DNA of 64,000 nucleotides, from positions 12,779,501-12,843,500 of the forward strand of contig OY821745.1 of assembly GCA_963682055.1 (NCBI GenBank), given 5' to 3'. Each line of letters starts with the position of its first letter. The first letter of the stretch is position 1. A model generated the notes under the pieces. That model had not been told where the DNA came from and searched no databases. It worked only from the letters and a program-made list of their open reading frames with translations. The translations under genes were made by a program, and so were the position numbers. Below, piece by piece: positions 47,745-60,023 of the stretch. Origin of the DNA: Primula veris (lineage: Eukaryota > Streptophyta > Magnoliopsida > Ericales > Primulaceae).

Positions 47745-49867
47745 AAATGTTGTGAGTACGTAAAATAAGTCATGTGGCCTAGTTTTTATTCATGAGACAA
47801 TATTTCGTTCTACAAGCCATATTTCCCACCTTATATATACAGATCATGGCGAATCCTATTGAGAATGGGATATAAGGTGATCAAAATTGTGTTGGCATAA
47901 ATACTATGCTTGGCCATGTGATGGCTGCATGATACAATGTCCCAGTTCCTTTTCGTTTTCGCGTTTTTTAAGTGTGTTTTTTCTTTACGTTGTGTTTCTT
48001 ATTGTCTGTTAAGGGACTTGCAATTGTTTGTGGTTTTCCATAATTGTGTATTTAACAATCCTTTTGATATGATTCTATATAATCCGGAAAAATTCTTCTT
48101 CTTAAAGTTGAATAAATGTAGTCGATAATCACCTCATGCCTTAAACAATCTTTTCCATAATTGTGTATTTAACAATCCTTTTAATATGTTTTTTTAGAAT
48201 TGCTCTCCTAACAGTCCCTTTGTTCTGACATTACACTTAAACAATTATACTAGTATTATTTTTGCAAAAAAAATTACGAACTTGCAGAAAATTTAAAACC
48301 TTATAAAACTACTCAAAAGTTACGAGAAGTTCAACCTGTATAAAGATATGAATGTTTGAACATGCAATTCATCTCTTATAAAGATTATTATTGTATATTG
48401 GTTTATAGAGTTGACTTTGAATTATAGAGGTTGTATATGGAGTATTATCTCACATCATCTGGAATTAAATAAAATACCGTGGTTAGCATGCATTGTAGTC
48501 CTTAACTATTACTATAGTAATTATTTTGTGTTTATGTGGAATAGTAGAGAGTTTGTATTCCTCAAACAACACATAACTCTTGCTGTCTTTGTTTGTTTGT
48601 TTAAATTTCTACAGTTTAAGCTTCCGAACAATAGTATTAACTCAACACTACTGATATTTTTTAATAGATTTTAGTTTCCCATCCAAACTAGAGTCGAGAC
48701 CGGAATGAATTGACTTAATATGTCTTTGAAAATGACTGTTATTATACCTTCCAAGCTTTCTGGTAAAAGTTAAACAATATGAGTAACCCATTTTGTTCAA
48801 GGTTGATTATAATGGACATCAGAAACAAGCTTAAATAATACCAATGCATCTTTTGTCGTAAACCTTGAAAACTCGTTTCTAATACTAGCTCTCTCCCAAA
48901 TTTATTGTTCAATTCGGTTATTAAATATCGCACATATATGTTTCATGAAAAAGAAAATTGTTACAGTATGAAATGAAGGGAGTATAAGTACATATAACAC
49001 AACAAAATTTTGTTGTAATTTTTCCTCAACTGGTCAATATGTATGTATATATATATGACTTAATCAAACTGTTAACCCTATCAAGACATACTAAAACTCA
49101 AAAGCCGAAAATTTACTACTTCAGATATCACCAACCTCAGTTGATCTGATCTTACATTTTGACAATATCGTTTGTAGCTAGCTAGTATTTTTACAATAAA
49201 ACATAAATCAGAAGATCAAGTACTTTGGTTTTAAAAGTTTTGTTTTAACAGACATTTGTTTGCGGCTAATATTAGCATACATCTTTTATTCCTTGGTCCT
49301 TTTGTTTTGTTTCAATTGTATTCACTAATATTAATCTACACATTTGGCAGGGAAACCTTTAATTACATCAACGAACCAAAGAGTTAAATTAAGTCTGGAG
49401 TCGATCGCCAGCTTTATATTTTATAAAAAATGTGCTAGTATAATAGTTTCACATATCTAATTGCTATACCTGTTTCTGTTTATTATGGGACATATAAGAG
49501 GAAGTAGGTAAAAAGCGATAAAGCATGCTTGAAGTTAAATTTCATCAGCATTATGTTCCTGCTTGAATCTATCTTGAATCAAATTCAAATAACAATCATA
49601 CATTGTTACTAACAAAAAAGGTGTCCTTCCGGTTAAGTAGCGGCTTAAACTCGTTCGGTCTCCTTACACTAATCAGTCTGACGTTCATACACAGAAAGTA
49701 TGAACACGTATGTACTTTGGACTATACAATACACAAAATTGTGCGAAAATTGAAAATTGCATTACGAGTCAGGAGAAAATACCTCCTATTTTTTTAATTT
49801 TATTTTATATAATTGGTGGAGAAATCTCACATTTTTATTAATAGATGAATAAAAATGTGGGAGAAAC
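47745..49867. other. 3' flank of the dirigent gene and intergenic DNA
   Basis: No gene. A 34 bp direct repeat (CATAATTGTGTATTTAACAA then TCCTTTTRATATG) occurs near 48041 and 48155. The rest is AT-rich without recognisable structure. Confidence 0.45.
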
Positions 49868-51116
49868 TGTTGGAAAAAAGTTGGAAAACATGTAGTTTAA
49901 ACATGGTTATTCCAAGTGGTAAGGGACCATATTTGAGTCAATTTTTAATGCAACTCCTCAGTTTTTCTGAGCCCATACTCTATGCGTTTGAGTAGCTCGT
50001 GCGACGAGCTTCGCAACGGTATATCGCACGACCTATTCGGAGGAAGGGTGTGAATGATAATTGGACTCGAAGGTTGGTACTCGAAAGAGGAAAAAACCGA
50101 AATCTGGAAAATGGAGTAGAGAGTGGGAATAAACCATGAGGGTTATCGCACATTGGAAAATCAAGGTTGATTTTTACTCTATATATACAAGTCCATCCCA
50201 TGTAGTTGATAAACTAATTAAGTACACATACCCATGAGTGGGTTAGTGTGTACCACACGCGCGCGCGCTCGCTCGGGTCTCGGGACTCGGGCGTCTCGGG
50301 TCTCGGTTCTCGGGTTGCAAGAGCAGTCCCTAGAGTTCCAGAAAGTTTGAAACTCTAGCAGTAATGGAGGCGGATTCTGGGGATGTAACTCCCAGAATTA
50401 AATGACCACAATTAATTATGCGGTTTCAGAATCCTCTATAAAGAGGCAGCCATCCCCTCACATTCATATATTTTTTATTCATAGCACTTAGAAACCAGAG
50501 AGAACCACCCACTAAAAGCTCGACTTAGACTCGTCGCCAGTTTCCGGCGAGTCTTCCGAGAGACGTTGTACCTTGGGATCGAAGCGCCAACGCAACCAGA
50601 AACATTAAGGTGGTTGGGCGAATATCGGTTAAGGGCATACTGTTAACAATAGCCTTGTCTAAATTTATTTACATTCTGTCCAGTTTTATTTCGCATTTAA
50701 ATTCAGTTTTTTTACATTCTGTCCTTTCAATTCAGTATTTTAATTTTCTGTACTTAGCTGTAGCTTTTATATTCTGTATTTACCTTTCTGTAATTTACTT
50801 AAAGTACTGTTTCTCTTATGTAATTAGATTAGTTTCAATTAAGTCCTGTATTTTCAATTCATAACAGAACAGTCCGGCTGTTAAGTTTATACTTTCCAGT
50901 CTGGCAGTTTCTATTAATTGCAAATCAGTACATCAGATTATTAATTAATAATAATCTGATAACGTTTGCTTTATTTATTTTTCAGTACCTACATGTTGTA
51001 ATCAGTTTACTGTATTCCATTTGGAAATTAATAAAGATTACACTGGTTTTGTTTAATTCTTATTTAGTCCTTTATTTATTTATTATTAATTGTTATTTCG
51101 TACACGGAAATCAACA
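49868..51116 (+). repeat. 5' LTR of the copia element
   Basis: 1,249 bases, TG...CA ends. Candidate promoter motifs are ACTCTATATATACAAG near 50180 and CCTCTATAAAGAGG near 50435. AATAAAG near 51029 may be the poly(A) signal. It differs from the 3' LTR by substitutions and several indels, the largest being extra G-rich sequence near 56700-56800 and an extra ~50 bases near 56940-56990 in the 3' copy. Confidence 0.93.
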
Positions 51117-51469
51117 ATCTTAACCGATACTCTGTTGTTTCTTTCGTGTATTGATTAATACAATTATTTATTCTATAAGGAATAATGCTTTCTTGTTTTC
51201 AATTCTAAATTATATTAGAAATTGAATTACAAAGAAAAAATTCCAAACAGTTTTAATTTTATTTTATTTTCTTGTTGATACCAACCGTATTGGTATTCAA
51301 TAAGCATCGTTTTAATCCTTTTAATATCAACCGTATTAATATTCAAAAGGATAAAATTTTATTTTATTGTTTGTTTAATAATTCTTTTACAAACCCAAAT
51401 ATCAGTTTTGGTGTTTGTTTATAGAATTTATTGTACACGTATCTCATACGTTTTGTGTTGTCGTTTCAG
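51117..51469 (+). other. Copia leader between LTR and gag, with two palindromes
   Basis: The usual initiator-Met primer site (TGGTATCAGAGC type) is not seen after the LTR. Two short hairpins are present: TGATACCAACCGTATTGGTA at about 51276-51299, and an arm TTTTAATATCAACCGTATTA at about 51318-51350. Both have the CAACCGT core. A different primer tRNA is possible but not identified. Confidence 0.5.
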
Positions 51470-54400
51470 ATGACAAACATGTCGCCTATTCAGTTGCCTA
51501 TCGGAAGTGATCATGACCCAGTGGTTGGTGAAGATGTCCATAACACTGGGGGCGATGCGATTGTGGGGGCTACCGCCGATGACGTAGCTGCAGCGGCTGC
51601 GGCCATGGCGGATGCTACGGCCAAAGCTAAGGCTGCGGCCGAAGCAGCGGCCACGGCCAAGGCCGCAGCTAAGGCTGCGGCAAAAGCCAAGGCTGCGGCC
51701 AAGGGCAAGGCACCGATGTATTCGGCTGTGCCTACTTTGCCGACTTCTCATCTGGAGAAACCGGAAAAATTCAGGGGAGACAACTTTAAACGTTGGTAGC
51801 AAAAGATGCTGTTTTATCTCACGACCCTGAATCTGACCAGGTTTCTCAAGGAGACTGCTCCCGTCCTAAGCGAGGACGATCTGGACGAGCAGTCGTTCTC
51901 TGCGGTTGAGGCATGGAGACATGCCGACTACCTATGCAAGAACTATATCATGTGTGCTCTAGATGACACGCTGTTCAATGTTTTCGAGTCCAAAGCTACT
52001 GCAAAGGAGCTGTGGGAGACTCTCGAAAATAAGTACAAGGTGAATATCGCTGGCACAAAGAGATTTGTTGTCACGGACTTTCACAAGTACCGTATGACTG
52101 ACAGCAGGGGTGTCATGGAGCAAGTTGAGGAGCTCCAACTGATTTATCACCGCCTTGAGGCTGAGGGGCTAGTTATTAATGAGCCTTTCCAGGTGGCACT
52201 CATGATTGAGAAATTGCCGCCGTCTTGGAAAGACTTTCAAAACTACCTGAAGCACAAGCGGAAGGAAATGAGGTTGGAGGGGCTCATTGAGAAGCTCAAT
52301 ATCGAGGTGAGCAACCGTCGCTCCGTGAGGAGAGTCGGTGGTGCTAACATCCCGATGGCAAAGGCCAATGTGGTCGAAAGCTCCAACGTCAAACGGAAAC
52401 GTTTTGACAACGGAGGCAGTGCTGTTGTCGCAAAGAAATTTGCGGGAACCTGCTTTGTGTGTAACAGGACCGGCCATCGTGCCGCGGACTGTTATTACAA
52501 TAAAGGCGCTGTTAACCCCCCCCCCCCCCCCCCCCCCGGAGAAAGTTCAAGGGCAAAGGGAAGAGGAAAGCTCCAGCTCAGGCACATCTGGCCGAGGGAG
52601 GACGAGATGATGACCACTTTACTGCTGTGGTCTCTGAGGTGAATCTCGTGGGGAGCAACCCCAAAGAGTGGTGGCTGGATACCAGCGCCACAAGCCACAT
52701 CTGCTCAACAAGGTGGATGTTTAAGACCTACGAAGCGGTAGAGGGAGAAAGCTGCTTCATGGGAAATTCTGCTACTTCCAAGGTGGAAGGAAAAGGAATG
52801 GTCGTGATGAAGATGACCTCGGGAAAAGAGCTGAGGTTGACAAATGTGCTTCATGTTCCAGATATCCGCAAGAATCTGGTATCAGGATCGGTGATGGTGA
52901 AGAACGGGTACAAGCTAGTTTTAGAATCCGATAAAATTGTAATCACCAAAAATGGTGTCTATGTAGGCCATGGCTATATGACCAACGGCATGTTTAAGTT
53001 AAACGTAGGGACACCTGCTCCCAATAAAGGTGCTAAAGCTGAGGCTAGCACTACCAATGTAATGACTGTTGCCCAAGAGACCAATATAAATTCTGAGTTT
53101 AATTATTTATTTGAGTCATTTCATTTGTGGCATGGTAGATTAGGTCACGTGAATTATAATTCTTTAAAGAAATTAATATCACTAAAACTAATACCAAATT
53201 TTGTTTTTGATAAGCAACACAAATGTGAGATTTGTGTTGAGGCAAAATTAACGAAATCATCGTTTCAACATGTTGAACGAGAAAGTGAACCTCTCGGTCT
53301 AATACACACGGATGTATGCGACTTAAAGTTTATACAAACGCGAGGAGGGAAAAAGTACTTTATCACCTTTATAGATGATTGTACTAGATACTGTTACGTT
53401 TACTTAATCAGAAGTAAAGACGACGCAGTAGAGAAATTCGCTCTTTATAAGACCGAAGTTGAAAATCAACTCAATAGAAAAATTAAAACATTGAGAAGTG
53501 ATAGAGGCGGTGAATATGAATCACCGTTTGAACAGATATGCAGTGAAAGCGGCATTATACATCAAACCACAGCCCCATACACTCCCGAGCAAAATGGGGT
53601 TGCTGAGCGTAAAAATAGAACGCTAAAGGAAATGATGAATGCTATGCTAATCAGTTCTGAGTTACCCCAGAACATGTGGGGGGAAGCGATACTTTCCGCT
53701 AACTATGTTTTAAACAAGTTACCACATAAGAAGCGAGAAAAGACTCCATATGAATTATGGAAAGGTCATCAACCTAGTTATAAGAACCTGCGGGTTTGGG
53801 GTTGTCTCGCAAAGGTCCTAGTTCCCACTCCTAAGAGGATGAGAATTGGTCCTAAGACGGTGGATTGTGTGTTCATCGGATATGCATAGAATAGTAGTGC
53901 ATATCGGTTTCTCGTGCACAAGTCGGACAATCCCGATGTGCACGTAGATACGTATATGGAAAGCCGAGAGGCCTCTTTCTTTGAAGATATCTTTCCCCGG
54001 AAATTACCTACATCTGTACCAACTGAATAGTTGAACAGTGAAGGAAATGTGGGGGCAAGTGAACCGACAGAGGAAGAGGAAGAGGAAGAGCCTCGGCGCA
54101 GGAAAAAGGCAAGGAAGGAAACTTCCTTTGGACCTGATTTTCTAACCTTCATGGTTGAAGGCGAACCGGTGACATATAAACAAGCTATGTCAACACCAGA
54201 TTCCCAATATTGGGAAGAAGCCATTCAAAATGAGATTGAATCAATCATGCAAAACCACACTTGGGAACTAGTGGATCTTCCGAAAGGATGTAAGCCCCTA
54301 GGTCACAAGTGGATCTTCAAGAGGAAGTTAAGGGTTGACGGCATGATTGAGAAATACAAGGCGAGACTTGTAGTAAAAGGCTTCAGGCAAACGGAAGGTG

Positions 54401-55716
54401 TCGATTATTTTGACACGTATGGCCCTGTCTCCAGGAAAACGTCTATCCGAATCGTCATTGCTCTCACAGCTTTGTTTGATATGGAAATACATCAAATGGA
54501 TGTAAAGACGGCGTTTCTAAATGGAGAACTGGAAGAAGAGATTTACATGGAACAACCGGAAGGGTTTGTAGTTCCTGGTAAAGAGCACCAAGTGTGCAAA
54601 CTTGTAAAGTCTCTATATGGACTCAAACAAGCGCCAAAGCAATGGCACGAGAAGTTTGATAGAATTATGCTATCAAACGGTTTTCACATTAATGAGTGTT
54701 ATAAATGTGTCTACTCTAAAGGAAGTGGAAGAGACTGTGTTGTAGTCTGTCTCTATGTGGATGGCATGATCATAATTGGGAGTAATGATAAAATCAGCTC
54801 CACAAAGAAAATGTTATCACAACACTTCGATATGAAGGACCTGGGTATAGCTGATGTAATACTTGGTATGAAGATTACCAAAACATCAGAAGGATATGCC
54901 TTGTCCCAAGGTCACTATCTTAAAAAAGTATTCGACAAGTTTGACAAGGGCAGTAAGGCAATGTCTAGAACCCCAATTGAGTTCAACTGTAACCTAAAAA
55001 AGAATTCCGGTAAGAGTGTGAATCAATTGGAGTTCTCTCGAGTCATAGGCAGTCTCATGTATATAATCAATTGCACCAGACCAGACATAGCAAACTCAGT
55101 GAGTAGACTGAGCAGGTACACCAGTAATCCCAATGAGGAATACTGGAAGGCCATAATGAAACTTCTCAGGTATATGAGGTTTTCAGCCGATTACGGGCTG
55201 CACTATACCAGATATCCAGCGGTACTGGAAGGGTATTTAGATGCCAACTGGATATCAGACTCCAATAGCACAAGGTCCACGAGTGGATATGTGTTTATAA
55301 TAGGAGGAGCTGCTGTGTCTTGGAGATCCTCCAAACAGACATGTATTGCAAGGTCAACTATGGAATCTGAATTCATAGCATTGGACTTAGCAACCGAAGA
55401 GTCAGACTGGATGAGAAGTCTATTGGAAGGAATTCCAATGTGGCCAAAACCTGTTCCTGCAATAAGCATGCATTGTGATAGTCAATCAGCTATTGCGCGG
55501 GCTCAGGATCATATGTATAATGGAAAGTCTCGACATATACGTCGGAGACATAAATTCGTAAGGGAATTGTTATCCAACGGTGTGGTATCCTTAGATTTTG
55601 TGAGATCAAAGGAAAACATAGCGGATCCATTAACTAAAGGCTTGACTCAAGTGGGAGTCGAGACGTCATCGAACGGAATGGGATTAAAGCCCATTAAATT
55701 GGTGGCCCCCCCATAG
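51470..55716 (+). pseudogene. Copia gag-pol polyprotein, inactivated
   Basis: Gag starts at ATG 51470. It has an unusual Ala/Lys-rich stretch (about 51580-51715), then EKPEKFRGDNFKRW, a TAG at 51797-51799, the UBN2-like gag body (51806-52400) and a CCHC knuckle CFVCNRTGHRAADC. A run of 22 C at 52516-52537 shifts the frame. Protease reads WWLDTSATSH, with Ser where DTG/DSG is expected. Integrase has LWHGRLGHVNYNSLKKL, the HxxxH-CxxC zinc site, and a D,D35E core (HTDVCD, DDCTRY, APYTPEQNGVAERKN). TAG occurs at 53887-53889 and 54028-54030. Reverse transcriptase runs from [12 protein letters not shown] to the active site, which reads YVDG instead of YVDD. RNase H has [16 protein letters not shown] and ESEFIAL. 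The mature proteins could not be made or work. Confidence 0.92.
52516..52537. repeat. Poly-C run (22 bases)
   Basis: A homopolymer directly after the gag zinc knuckle (GCTGTTAA then 22 C). Frame is lost across it: upstream gag and downstream protease are in different frames. Length may be misjudged in assembly. Confidence 0.9.
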
Positions 55717-56273
55717 GCAACCCAACCTAAACGGAATCTTTCCTGATAGGTTCAAAGGGAAACTGAACTGTGGGGGTAACCGAACAAAGCACTCGGGAAC
55801 CTAGAGTTCCCAGCCCATTTCCGCGATGACAGAGTGATAGACCTGTACCATTGTAAGGGTGAGCTTGAGGCTCTTAATGATCCAAGTAACTCGGCGGTCG
55901 AGTAAAGTGAGTCAGGACACTTTCGACTTGGAACACCTATAACGAGTGTGTAAGGCCGGTACCATGTGATGAGCTTAGGCTAATTCACTAGAGCACTCAG
56001 TTGAAGTTGCCAAGGCAGTCCAGGCCAAATATGGACAACAACTAAAGGGCCTAGTACGTGGGTAGAGAGGTCACTGTGCGGGTGCCATTCTGAGATACAC
56101 AAAGGTTGATGGTTCAAAGCTTTACAGCTACCTAATAGCAGTATTCTGGGTGGTACTCCGCTACGGCAGGTTCAAGGCGCGCGCTACCTGACCTTAGGCA
56201 GTGAACTTTTGCGGTTCTCTTGATTTGCATTTAGGACATGGGCTTTCGAGCCAATTGCATTCATGTGGGGGAT
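55717..56273 (+). other. Copia 3' non-coding region and polypurine tract
   Basis: No reading frame of note. The last bases before the 3' LTR are CATGTGGGGGAT (56263-56273), a standard plus-strand primer (polypurine tract). Confidence 0.75.
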
Positions 56274-57630
56274 TGTTGGAAAAAAGTTGGAAAACATGTA
56301 GTTTAAACATGGTTGTTCCAAGTGGTCAGGGACCATCTTTGAGTCAATTTTTAATGCGACTCCTCAGTTTTTCTGAGGCCATTCTCTATGCGTTTGAGTA
56401 GCTCGTGCGACGAGCTTCGCAACGGTATATCGCATGACCTATTCGGAGAAAGGGTGTGAATGATAATTGGACTCGAAGGTTGGTACTCGAAAGAGGGAAA
56501 AACCGAAATCTGGAAAATGGAGTAGAGAGTGGGAATAAACCATGAGGGTTATCCCACATTGGAAAATCAAGGTTGATTTTTACTCTATATATACAAGTCC
56601 ATCCCATGTAGTTAGTAAACTAATTAAGTCCACATACCCATGAGTGGGTTAGTGTGTACCACACACGCGCGTGCTCGCTCGGGTCTCGGGCCTCGGGTCA
56701 CGGGCCGCGGGCCGCGGGATGCGGGATTTGGGATTTGGGGAATGTCTCGGGTCTCGGGTCTTGTACTAAACTGAAAAGGGACTTTTGCATATTTGCAAGA
56801 GCAGTCCCTAGAGTTCCAGAAAGTTTGAAACTCCAGCAGTAATGGAGGCGGATTCTGGGGATGTAACTCCTAGAATTAAATGACCACAATTAATTCTGCG
56901 GTTTCAGAATCCTCTATAAAGAGGCAGTCATCCCCTCACATTCTAACACACATGAAATCAGTATCTTCTCTCTAACATTCAAACAGCAGCATATATTTTT
57001 TATTCATAGCACTTAGAAACCAGAGAGAACCACTCACTAAAAGCTCGATTTAGACTCGTCGCCAGTTTCCACCGAGTCTTCCGAGAGACCTTGTATCTTG
57101 GGATCGAAGCGCCAACGCAATCAGAAACATCAAGGTGGTTGGACGAATATCGGTTAAGGGCATACTGTTAACAGTAGCCTTGTCTAAATTTATTTACATT
57201 CTGTCCAGTTTTATTTCGCATTTAAATTCAATTTTTTTACATTCTGTCCTTTCAATTCAGTATTTTAATTTTCTGTACTTAGCTGTAGCTTTTATATTCT
57301 GTATTTACCTTTCTGTTCTGTAATTTCATTTCTGTAATTAGATTAGTTTCAATTCAGTCCTGTATTTTCAATTCATATCAGAATAGTCCGGCTGTTAAGT
57401 TTATACTTTCCAGTCCGGCAGTTTCTATTAATTGCAAATCAGTACATCAGATTATTAATTAATAATAATCTGATAACGTTTGCTTTATTTACTTTTCAGT
57501 ACCTACATGTTGTAATCAGTTTATTGTATTCCATTTGGAAATTAATAAAGATTACACTGGTTTTGTTTAATTTTTGTTTAGTCCTTTATTTATTTATTAT
57601 TAATTGTTATTTCGTACACGGAAATCAACA
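56274..57630 (+). repeat. 3' LTR of the copia element
   Basis: 1,357 bases. Same ends and same order of blocks as the 5' LTR, followed by the GAAAC target duplication. Confidence 0.93.
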
Positions 57631-57635
57631 GAAAC

Positions 57636-58100
57636 CTTCTATTTTGTTAATATGGAATATTACTTAAATAGAAGAGGAATTGAAATCAAACAACGTTAAC
57701 AAGTAACAATCTAGGCACACGATTAAACAAACTAGGACATTCTCTAAAAAAAAAAAAAAAAAAAACTGTTGCCTTTCTCTTTCATAAGTACAAGCCAAGT
57801 AAGCTTATTGGATCATGAAAACCATGCATTTTTTTATTTATTTATGAACATCTTAAACCCTAAAGCTCTCTCTACACTGCCTGCCACAGCCACACTGTTA
57901 CATGGGTGTACAGGGTTGCCGTCACAAATACATGCAGTCATGTTTTACAAAAATGCAACTCGTTTATAGGAAATTTTACAAAATAATTTATAAACATTAT
58001 GTTTTGTAGCTTCATAAAATAACAATAACAATGTATATTTTTAGCAACCCCATGATAGCAATGTTGGCTCCTCTGCTGACCCAACCCACCACCTTAATTA
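57636..58100. other. Intergenic, no gene
   Basis: AT-rich sequence with a 21-base A run near 57746. Nothing else is recognised. Confidence 0.4.
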
Positions 58101-59975
58101 CTACCTACCTCCGTTGTTATTACCACCCTCCGCACCACTACGATAACCACCACTGTACTTTCTACTGCTGCTGCAGTCCCTTGCGATATTCTCAATCCCC
58201 TTACAGTTATAACACTGCACACCACCTCCATGGTACCCTCCACCACCACCAATATAGTTGTAATTGCTATAATGACCACCACCACCACGTCCCCTAAATC
58301 TGTGACAATCCCTCTCCATATGGCCAAACTTCCCACACATAACTGCACACCATCTCTATGGTGTTGGAAAACCATGTTTTACATGGTGGTTTCCGAGTGG
58401 TCACGGGATCAAATTTGAGTCAAAATTACATGCGACAACCCTTGGCTTTTGACGTCATACTCAAAACGGTTGAGTAGCGCGTGTGACGAGTTTCGTAATG
58501 GTATATCGCTTGACCTATTCGAATAATGTGTGTGAATGGAAATTGGCTTCAAAGTTTGGCTTGAGAAATAGGAAAACTTATAAAGGTAGAAAATGAGGAA
58601 AGTGGGTAAAACCCTTTTAGGAATTATCACACGTTGGAAAATGTAGAGGCATTTTTACAATATATATATAAGACCATCACATGTGTGTATTAAGTTATTG
58701 TGTCCACATACACATGTGTGTATGAGTGTGTACCACATTCGCTCGGGTCTCGGGACTCAGGTCACTGGGTGCGGGACTTGCTAAAAAACCAACATTTGGG
58801 ACTTGAAGAATGTCTCAATTCCAGTTACAAAACAGGAAATGAGTTTTGTATAAATAACAGAAATGGTCCTTAAAGTTTCAGCAAGCTGTAACTTATGCAA
58901 TAAATGAGAATTATTGCAGAGTTAATACATCAGTTTCGAAACTGATGTTATTAAGAGTGACATTAATGTTGGCTGAGCCTATAAATAGACATACCCCCAT
59001 AGCACATTTGACACACACATCTCACTAAACACTAGTATTACATTTTAGTAAGAGAGAACCATCCATCAACAGATCGACTTTGACTAGTCGTCAGTTTCCG
59101 ACAATTCATCCGAGATGTTGTACCTTGGGATCGAATCGCCAACACGGCCAGAAATCTTAAAGGTGGTTGAACGAATATCAGTTAAGGGCAGGCTGTTTAC
59201 AGTGTTTACAGTCGCCTTGTCTATTTATTTTCATGTAATTTTATTCTGTCTTTCAATTATGTAATTTTATTTTAGTATTTTCTTTCTCGGTAATTTCATT
59301 TTAGTAGTGTAGTTTAGATTTCATTCTGTTCTGTAATTTACTATTCTGTTATGTAATTTCTTTTATTTTCAAAAACAGTACAGTAGTTTAGTAATTATAC
59401 TATTCTGTCTTGCAGTTTCTTTTAATTAACAAATAGTCCAACAGTTTACTTTGTATACTATTCTATCTGACAGTTTCAGTTAATTACAAAACAGTCCAGC
59501 AGTTTAATAAGATATATTAAATCTGTCTGAAATTTTAATTATTGCAATTTACATTCTGCAAGAGTCGAAATTTGTAATCGAGTCACATTCCGTTAAATGA
59601 AATAAAATTATTTATTTCTTTTTTGTGTTTTCCTTTTAGATTATTGCTTTTCAAAAAAACAAAAAAAAAACGGTACCATCCACAACCATCGCTACTTTGA
59701 CGGTAGCTAGAATCTTGGCAGGTGCTTCCATGGACGAGACTTTTCTTAGGGCTGGTGACGTCAACGGCCTTAGGACAGTTATTGACACCAGAATATTCGA
59801 CTAAGAACTCAACCCCTTGGCCTTCATAAAGTGATGGAAAACAATCTGATCTGATAGATCTGCGGTGGACAAAGACATCTTCAGATTCGTCGTCTGGGAT
59901 TATGAATCCAAAACCTTTCGCATAACCAAACTACTTCACCATCCCCGTTTTCCTCTTTACCACACTATCTGCCAC
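58101..59975 (-). pseudogene. Cold-shock-domain/zinc-knuckle glycine-rich protein pseudogene, split by an LTR
   Basis: The minus strand from 59975 encodes a cold shock domain: ADSVVKRKTGMVK, FGYAKGFGFIIPDDESEDVF, VHRRSIRSDCFPSLYEGQG and CPKAVDVTSPKK. The start codon position holds GTG instead of ATG (59975-59973). The conserved Trp of the VKWF RNA-binding motif is TAG (59933-59931). Coding sequence stops near 59680 and resumes at 58361-58101 beyond an LTR-like insertion. That part has Gly-rich linkers and two CCHC knuckles (CGKFGHMERDC, with a 1-base shift in its first half, and CYNCKGIENIARDC). Plant CSD/CCHC proteins are nucleic-acid chaperones active in cold response. This copy is dead by several criteria. 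Confidence 0.8.
58362..59670 (+). mobile_element. Diverged solo LTR related to the copia LTR
   Basis: It begins TGTTGGAAAACCATG and contains in order the same landmarks as the complete element's LTR, with many changes: GAGTGGTCACGGGAT, GTATATCGCTTGACCTATTC, AGTCGTCAGTTTCCGAC, TTGTACCTTGGGATCGAA and GGTGGTTGAACGAATATC. No internal genes. The right edge is uncertain because the end is degenerate and no target duplication was found. It interrupts the cold-shock-domain pseudogene. Confidence 0.75.
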
Positions 59976-60023
59976 TTTACCACCTTCTCTATCTATGTAT
60001 TTATCAGGGGAAATCCAACTTTC
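59976..60023 (-). pseudogene. Short F-box C-terminal piece beyond the solo LTR
   Basis: On the minus strand this reads WISPDKYIDREGGK. If the solo LTR (60024-60869) and one CTTTC copy are removed, it continues in frame from KIVLYEES of the F-box remnant. It also runs on in frame into the cold-shock domain. The piece is short, so the assignment rests on frame continuity. Confidence 0.5.

Larger units (their letters stand above)
49868..57630 (+). mobile_element. Ty1/copia LTR retrotransposon, structurally complete
   Basis: 7,763 bases with a 5' LTR (49868-51116), gag-pol (51470-55716), a 3' non-coding region, a polypurine tract and a 3' LTR (56274-57630). The LTRs begin TGTTGGAAAAAAGTTGG and end ATCAACA. 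The insertion is flanked by GAAAC on both sides (49863-49867 and 57631-57635). Domain order protease, integrase, reverse transcriptase, RNase H defines copia. Stops, a poly-C frameshift and changed catalytic residues make this copy inactive. Confidence 0.95.

Noticed and set aside
56654..56889. Short Gly/Arg-rich frames in the 3' LTR
   Set aside because: They arise from GGGTCTCGGG-type repeats in the LTR and are not shared by the 5' LTR.
58031..58297. His/Tyr-rich + strand frame
   Set aside because: Complement of the Gly-rich CCHC-knuckle segment on the minus strand.
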